From Propionibacteriales bacterium (GTDB lineage: Bacteria > Actinomycetota > Actinomycetes > Propionibacteriales > Nocardioidaceae): DNA of 64,000 nt. The DNA is taken from assembly GCA_026392465.1 (NCBI GenBank), contig JAPLCA010000016.1:1-64000 (forward strand). The letters are read 5' to 3'. Of this stretch, positions 59,494 through 64,000 are shown one piece after another. The translations under genes were made by a program, and so were the position numbers. Below the pieces are notes generated by a model. It saw only the letters and a program-made list of their open reading frames with translations. It did no database searches and was not told the origin of the DNA. The stretch's first letter is position 1. Each line of letters opens with the position of its first letter.

Positions 59494-59916
59494 TCACTCG
59501 GGTGCAACAGCGGGGATCCCTTCCCAGATGTACTTCGTGCTCGACCGACCCGCGGAGTAAAGCCGCTTCTTGAACGTGGCCGAGACGACGACCTTCAACC
59601 TGGCGTTGCCGTACTTCTTGGGAATCGACCAGCGCCAGACGTTCTCCGTCGTGTTCTTGACCGTGATGGTTCGAGAGTAGATCTGGGAGTACTTGTTGGC
59701 CCCTGTTTGCGCGAGGACTCTCCCGGTGGCGGTGATCGTTCGCATCTGAGAGTTGGACTTCGCGGCGAAGGTGATGCTCTTCGCGTAGTTCGTGCACGTC
59801 GGCGCGACGTAGCATTTCTGGACTCGGGTGTGGCTCGACGTTGTCCAGGTCTTGGTGGCTGCCTCAGCGGGGACGGTCGTCCCTGCAGCAAGGAGGACCG
59901 AAACCAGCGCAATCAC
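59494..59916 (-). CDS. Small secreted protein of unknown function
   Basis: A 140-residue protein with a signal sequence (ALVSVLLAAGTTVPAEA) and a Ser/Thr/Lys-rich beta-strand-rich mature part containing two Cys (QKCYVAPTCTNY). It is followed by SITFAAKSNSQMRTITATGR and ends in WEGIPAVAPE. No family is recognised. GTG 59916 is used as start. GC is lower than in the neighbouring core genes. Confidence 0.55.
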   Translation of the reverse strand: MIALVSVLLAAGTTVPAEAATKTWTTSSHTRVQKCYVAPTCTNYAKSITFAAKSNSQMRTITATGRVLAQTGANKYSQIYSRTITVKNTTENVWRWSIPKKYGNARLKVVVSATFKKRLYSAGRSSTKYIWEGIPAVAPE

Positions 59917-59978
59917 GCAGAACTTGAAGCCTTACTCATACTTTGACGTTAAGCACAGCTCGCGAGCCTGGGCAAGGG

Positions 59979-60197
59979 TCAGGTACGACTCTTCGGAGGC
60001 AGGAACAACATCGCGACAGCGCCCGTGGCGCACACTCCTGCTACGAGCGCCTCCCTCTGCGCCACAGCGACGACAGCGCCGACGATGCACATCCCCATGA
60101 CGATACGTCGCACCCGCGTCGCGTCCCAGGTCTTCACGACCTCAACACTAGCTGAGTAGGCCTCGATCCTTTCGCTGCCGACGGAGCTTGACGGCAC
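59979..60197 (-). CDS. Possible small two-helix membrane protein
   Basis: A 72-residue ORF with hydrophobic stretches IVMGMCIVGAVVAVAQ and ALVAGVCATGAVAMLFLPPK, plausible as two membrane segments. It has no recognised family and the start (ATG 60197) has no strong ribosome site. The neighbouring 60198-60441 contains nothing I can support as a gene. Confidence 0.3.
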   Translation of the reverse strand: MPSSSVGSERIEAYSASVEVVKTWDATRVRRIVMGMCIVGAVVAVAQREALVAGVCATGAVAMLFLPPKSRT

Positions 60198-60441
60198 GCC
60201 CGTGCCGGCGTATCAGGAGCCGCAGGCTGGAACGCTTCTGTTCTTCACTCCACCGGCTCGCGCAGCTGCGACGACGCCTCCGCCGACACGCGCGTGCGGG
60301 CGGGCCAGCCGGGCGGGGTGAGGGGAAGGGCGACGACGCGCTCCACGCTCGCCGTGACGGTGACGTCGACCCCGGTGCAGAGCGCGTCCCTCGACTACAT
60401 GCCACTCTGGACGACCCGGCTGGTCAAGCAGGACAGGAGGC

Positions 60442-61164
60442 CTACGAGACGCGGAGTTCTCGCCATCCCGCCCCCGTCAGGTAGCTGCGTCGCTCGTCCG
60501 CGTCGAGCACCTTTACCGACATCGGTCCGTCGGTTGCTGTCGACAACGACTCGACGCGCCAGCCGCTACTCGTACGAACGACGTCCACTCGGATCTTCAG
60601 CCAGGTCCGAAAGTCGAGCCCCGGGGCGACCCCGTTGCCTGCTATCTCTACCGCCACGCGTTCGGGAGCCTCATCCGGTCCGTCCGGCAGTGAACGAATC
60701 CACATCGGGACGGACGTGTCGAACTTCCTTCCGGTCCCGAGCTCCCTCTGGCCACGCTTCTCTTCGATGATGAATGTCTTGACCTTCGGATCGATCGTTC
60801 TCGCGCCGAACTCGTCCACGATGTCTTCGTCGTTCAGTTCGGGGCGAACATCGAGATAGAAGTTCGCGAACTGTAGAGCGAACTCCTCAGCGTCCGAGCG
60901 TGTCGGGCCCGCTTGCGAAGTTGCGGTCAGTTGCTTCTTCGAGGGCGCTCCGCTTAGCGGGGCTGGATCCCGCGATGCGGGCGTCCCGCGATCGAGTGGC
61001 TTCCATTCTGGGTTCTCGAAAGGTTCGCCTTCTGTTGGGCGAGCGGTCGAGTCCTTTTCCGCGCCACCTTCGCCGGACGTACACGCCGACACGACGAACA
61101 GGACCAGTACTGCGGAGAAGACGCCGACGGCGAGACTTCTACGCCTCTGCAAGGTCGAGGGCAC
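60442..61164 (-). CDS. Lipoprotein of unknown function
   Basis: A 240-residue lipoprotein: LAVGVFSAVLVLFVVSAC gives the lipobox (Cys28). A low-complexity Pro/Ser/Thr segment is followed by a folded domain with FALQFANFYLDVRPELNDED, RTWLKIRVDVVRTSSGWRV and a closing YLTGAGWREL. The domain organisation resembles that of the partial membrane-anchored protein at 63319-64000 (both end in G-W-x-L/E after a helical S-D-A-E or A-D-A segment). GTG 61164 starts it, one base after the SGNH gene stop, so these genes are co-transcribed. Confidence 0.65.
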   Translation of the reverse strand: MPSTLQRRRSLAVGVFSAVLVLFVVSACTSGEGGAEKDSTARPTEGEPFENPEWKPLDRGTPASRDPAPLSGAPSKKQLTATSQAGPTRSDAEEFALQFANFYLDVRPELNDEDIVDEFGARTIDPKVKTFIIEEKRGQRELGTGRKFDTSVPMWIRSLPDGPDEAPERVAVEIAGNGVAPGLDFRTWLKIRVDVVRTSSGWRVESLSTATDGPMSVKVLDADERRSYLTGAGWRELRVS

Positions 61165-61165
61165 C

Positions 61166-63322
61166 TTAACCAGCTTTCATCGTGATGTAGTCATCGAAGA
61201 TCTGCGCGTACTTCAACTGACCACCATCGTTGGGGTGGAAGCTCTTGTTGTCGACCACGCCACCAACCTCGCCACCAAAATCGCCGTTGACTGCGTGGAT
61301 CCAGGGGCTGCTGGAGCAGGCGTTGTGACCCGCGAAGTCGTCCCAAACATTCTGCCCGACCGACCACACGCCGGCATCCATAGCAGCGCTCGAGATTCGA
61401 GTGTTCAGTCTTCGAGCCATTTGAGACGCCATTACTCGCTCCGCTCCGGATAGGAGTCCACACCCTGCACCTGAGCCGCCGCCGTTCGGCTCGAGAACCC
61501 CAGGGTAGCCACCGACGACGATGTCTGCGTACGGCGCTGCCGACTTCACGTCCGCGTACAACGACGCCAGTTTAGGTTGGAGATCGTCGATCTTGTTGAT
61601 GAGCGAATCCTCTTGGCTGGTGCAGTTACCGAAGAGACAACTCTTCACGACGTCAGAGAAACCGACATCGTTACCGCCGACGGTCAGGGTCACCAGTTCG
61701 GGGTGCCCGGCGCGCTCCTCAAAGTCAACCGTCAAGTAAGGAATTTGATTGGTCACTGAAAGACGCCCGCCGCGTCCCGAAGTCTCGGCGCCGGAGCATG
61801 CCTCCACCAGCGTTCGCGCGTTGAAGATCGGCTGCAGCTTCCGCGGCCAAGCGTTGGCGGACACGTAGCACCCATCGCTCGACTCTGAGCCTGAGGCACC
61901 GAGTCCTGCAGAGTACGAGTCACCGATCGCGACATATGTTCTATCGCCGGCGAGGCCGTCGGTCCGTACCACCGAGGACGCTCGTGCCGTCCCGTTGATG
62001 TAGCCGCGATTGGGCGTGACTCTCAATTGGTAACGGCGTCCAGTCAGCAAGGGCTCGAAGAGCCAGGTGCGATCGCTGATCGCGTACGGCAAGGTCTCCC
62101 ATGTCAACGACCCTCGCGACATCACCCTGTAAGCCAGTTTGTAACCGGTCGCGTTGCTCGAAGCGTCCCAGTTCGAGCGGATCGCTTGCCCTCCATAGAG
62201 AGACTCATACCCAGGTATCGCGTTCACCGATGCGATAGCCCCGAGAGGTGGACCGCCGACCGTGACTCCAGACGCTGGGCCGGCGGTCCCTGTGCTCCAC
62301 CCCTTTGAAGGTACGACGCGGTACTGATACGTCCCGCCAGCGACGAGCATCTCGGCAGTCCAGCCATTACCGGACACGGCGTACGGGAGTCGTGCCCATT
62401 CACTTCCATTGTTCGTCAGCCGCTGCTCGATGAACATGCCCGTAGAACCGGTCGAAGTCCGTGACCAGCCGAGCGACGCCTGCTCGGTGCCCGACGCGAG
62501 ACTCACGGACGGTCCCGCGACCGACCAAGCAGTCGAGCTGATGATGTTCGGGGACGAAGCGCCGATTCCCAGGTTCGCGAGAGCCTCGGACACACGCTGA
62601 GCGATGACCTTCTCCCCTGTGGGATTGGGATGGGTCCCGTCCCAGGTGTGCTCCCGCGCATCCCAGCCGGTCCGTGTCGCAGCTACGACGACGCGCTGCG
62701 AAGAAGAGTTGAGCTCACTCGCGAGAGTTCGGATGCGCGACGCGTACTCACTCGTTTCTGATGTCAACCAGTAGTCCTGCGCCCAAGGGTCATATCGATT
62801 GACGACCTCGCCTACGACTACGTCGATGCCCGGCTTCGCAGCCCGCGCCTTCTGAATGTAGGTCCGCAGATTCGACACAGTCTGGGCTGGCGACGTCTGA
62901 TACGCCAGGTCATTGCTCCCGAGCATGATGACTAGAACGTTGGCATTGGAGTTAGACACCTGACTACTGATGTTGTCCAGCTGCAGGCCAAACGTCGTCC
63001 CCCACTGCGCCGAGTGCGCTTTGGCACTGAATGAGGCGGCGTAGTGCTGCGATCCGGACGAGTCATTGACGTTGTCGTACAGATCCGTACGGGTCCCGAC
63101 GAAGGTCACTTCACCAGGTGCAGTGCTGGCGAGCTTGTTCCATAGTCGATATCGCCACGTGTAGTCGCCTGACGATCCCTGCGTGATCGAGTCTCCGGTA
63201 ATCAGGATTCTGTAGTTGCCGGCGGCAGTCGCCGGCGTCGCCGACGTTAGGGCTGGCGCCACGAGCAAGGTAGTAGCGAGCGCGATGACGCCGAGGCCCG
63301 CGAAGAGTCGCCTCACCTTCAT
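61166..63322 (-). CDS. Secreted protein with two SGNH (GDSL-type) hydrolase domains
   Basis: A 718-residue exported protein (signal GLGVIALATTLLVAPALTSA). N-terminal SGNH domain: GDSIT (Ser45), GSND (135-138), DGTHPN (Asp228, His231). Middle: two FN3-like repeats, each with (ARLPYAVSGNGW / ETLPYAISDRTW) and closing (YQYRVVPSKGW / YQLRVTPNRGY). C-terminal SGNH domain: GDSYS (Ser470), GGND (550-553), SFHPNDGGQ (His697). Both sets of catalytic residues are present. Substrates are probably acyl esters of lipids or envelope polysaccharide. It starts by ATGA overlap with the upstream gene. Confidence 0.85.
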   Translation of the reverse strand: MKVRRLFAGLGVIALATTLLVAPALTSATPATAAGNYRILITGDSITQGSSGDYTWRYRLWNKLASTAPGEVTFVGTRTDLYDNVNDSSGSQHYAASFSAKAHSAQWGTTFGLQLDNISSQVSNSNANVLVIMLGSNDLAYQTSPAQTVSNLRTYIQKARAAKPGIDVVVGEVVNRYDPWAQDYWLTSETSEYASRIRTLASELNSSSQRVVVAATRTGWDAREHTWDGTHPNPTGEKVIAQRVSEALANLGIGASSPNIISSTAWSVAGPSVSLASGTEQASLGWSRTSTGSTGMFIEQRLTNNGSEWARLPYAVSGNGWTAEMLVAGGTYQYRVVPSKGWSTGTAGPASGVTVGGPPLGAIASVNAIPGYESLYGGQAIRSNWDASSNATGYKLAYRVMSRGSLTWETLPYAISDRTWLFEPLLTGRRYQLRVTPNRGYINGTARASSVVRTDGLAGDRTYVAIGDSYSAGLGASGSESSDGCYVSANAWPRKLQPIFNARTLVEACSGAETSGRGGRLSVTNQIPYLTVDFEERAGHPELVTLTVGGNDVGFSDVVKSCLFGNCTSQEDSLINKIDDLQPKLASLYADVKSAAPYADIVVGGYPGVLEPNGGGSGAGCGLLSGAERVMASQMARRLNTRISSAAMDAGVWSVGQNVWDDFAGHNACSSSPWIHAVNGDFGGEVGGVVDNKSFHPNDGGQLKYAQIFDDYITMKAG

Positions 63323-64000
63323 CGCCCGCTGTCAAACAGCTGCCAGCCAAGTCCCTCAAGGGTCCTTGCACGGTCCGCAGCGTCCAACTCGCTGGCGCTG
63401 GCGGTCGCGCTCTCCGGCTGCTCGAGATCGCGCGGCTGGATGCTCGCAACGACCCAACCCTCGTCGGACCACCGGACCACTCCGCCGATCACCGCCCATC
63501 GGCTGCGCCCAGCCATCGTCAGCGGTGCAGCCACCTCCACCATGACCTGGTCTGGGGCGCCCTCATCGCCGGCGTGACCGAGTACTCGATAGACGCCCGC
63601 CTCCGCGTCGAAGCGATCCGATGGCGAACGCTGCATACCGGCGAGTAGCTGAGCGTCGGCGGGATTCATCTCGCCCTGACCGATCTGCTCGGGCACCAAC
63701 TGTGGGTCCGTCTGCGCGGAGGAGGAGCCAACAATCCAGACGGCATAACTGCTGAAGGCTGCAACAGCACCCTTTTGTGAATGCACCTTCCCCAGGGCGA
63801 TCTCCTGGGCTTCTTCGACCTGCCGGTCGACGTCGACATCGCCCGTTTCGAGCTCTCGTCCTTCGGCATGGATTGCAGGAGTCTCGCCCTCAGACGCTTG
63901 GGCCGCCTGCGATTGTGCTTGCCAAGGCAAAACCACGCTTCCGCCGACCACTAGACCAGCCACAACTCCAATGGCCAACGTCGCCGCCACGAGCGCGACC
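63319..64000 (-). CDS. Membrane-anchored envelope protein of unknown function (N-terminus beyond window)
   Basis: An open frame runs from the window edge to a stop at 63319-63321. A hydrophobic anchor (LAIGVVAGLVVGGSVVLPW) is followed by a hydrophilic domain with VMVEVAAPLTMAGRSRWAVI and a tail ending WQLFDSGR. A GTG at 63990 could start it, but the frame is open to the edge, so it may be longer. It overlaps the SGNH gene by ATGA. No family recognised; its C-terminal domain resembles that of the lipoprotein at 60442. Confidence 0.6.
   Translation of the reverse strand, partial: VALVAATLAIGVVAGLVVGGSVVLPWQAQSQAAQASEGETPAIHAEGRELETGDVDVDRQVEEAQEIALGKVHSQKGAVAAFSSYAVWIVGSSSAQTDPQLVPEQIGQGEMNPADAQLLAGMQRSPSDRFDAEAGVYRVLGHAGDEGAPDQVMVEVAAPLTMAGRSRWAVIGGVVRWSDEGWVVASIQPRDLEQPESATASASELDAADRARTLEGLGWQLFDSGR

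Noticed and set aside
60198-60441. Small plus-strand ORFs between the two minus-strand genes
   Set aside because: Arg-rich shadow translations, no ribosome site or domain; no gene is supported in this gap.

Overview
High-GC actinobacterial chromosome segment. The gene content (Lhr helicase followed by Nei glycosylase, a prfB/ftsE/ftsX/M23/smpB block, an actinobacterial-type tmRNA tag, a DUF3039 protein and an anchored-repeat metal ABC transporter) suits the Propionibacteriales/Nocardioidaceae (Aeromicrobium- or Nocardioides-like). That placement is inferred from content, not from any database search. No rRNA, tRNA or CRISPR array was seen. The only structured RNA gene recognised is ssrA (tmRNA).

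Layout. 0-3.3 kb: the tail of an IS481-type transposase, then an acyl-CoA ligase/DUF2236 pair divergent from a TetR gene, with a perfect operator-like dyad between them. 3.3-4.0 kb: a non-coding block built from large inverted repeats, including a perfect 42-nt palindrome. 4.0-20.7 kb: housekeeping and accessory metabolism (esterase, SF2 helicase with DUF3039, YqgE/AlgH, MerR and TetR regulators, DUF3048 lipoprotein, Lhr-Nei repair pair, Baeyer-Villiger-type monooxygenase, VKOR, PCD dehydratase, alpha/beta hydrolase). 20.8-31.5 kb: a tightly overlapping operon for an anchored-repeat metal (probably zinc or manganese) ABC transporter, preceded by a promoter carrying a Fur/Zur-family box. It includes a multi-repeat surface protein, a substrate-binding lipoprotein whose metal-binding fold is split by a permuted surface repeat, a second anchored protein, ATPase, permease and a lytic transglycosylase.

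33.5-44.6 kb is an accessory island directly downstream of the 3' end of ssrA. It holds an OLD-type ATPase/TOPRIM gene of lower GC, small recombinase-like HTH gene copies, a broken transposase, and a five-gene defence operon in the order hsdR-hsdS-mrr-like-(ENQ nuclease-like)-hsdM. Short degenerate copies of the ssrA 3' end recur at both edges in the same orientation, which points to past integration at tmRNA. No integrase gene remains inside the window.

44.6-54.8 kb: the core trans-translation and division block (ssrA, secreted endonuclease I, MFS transporter with amidohydrolase, smpB, M23 hydrolase, ftsX, ftsE, prfB, HIT protein). 54.8-64 kb: mostly exported proteins (M15-like protein, class A beta-lactamase lipoprotein, C39-like peptidase with a lipoprotein partner, a protein with two SGNH hydrolase domains, and small lipoproteins).

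The most unusual items are the split substrate-binding protein and its operon, the mrr/ENQ cassette embedded between hsdS and hsdM, and the repeat structure linking the island to ssrA.
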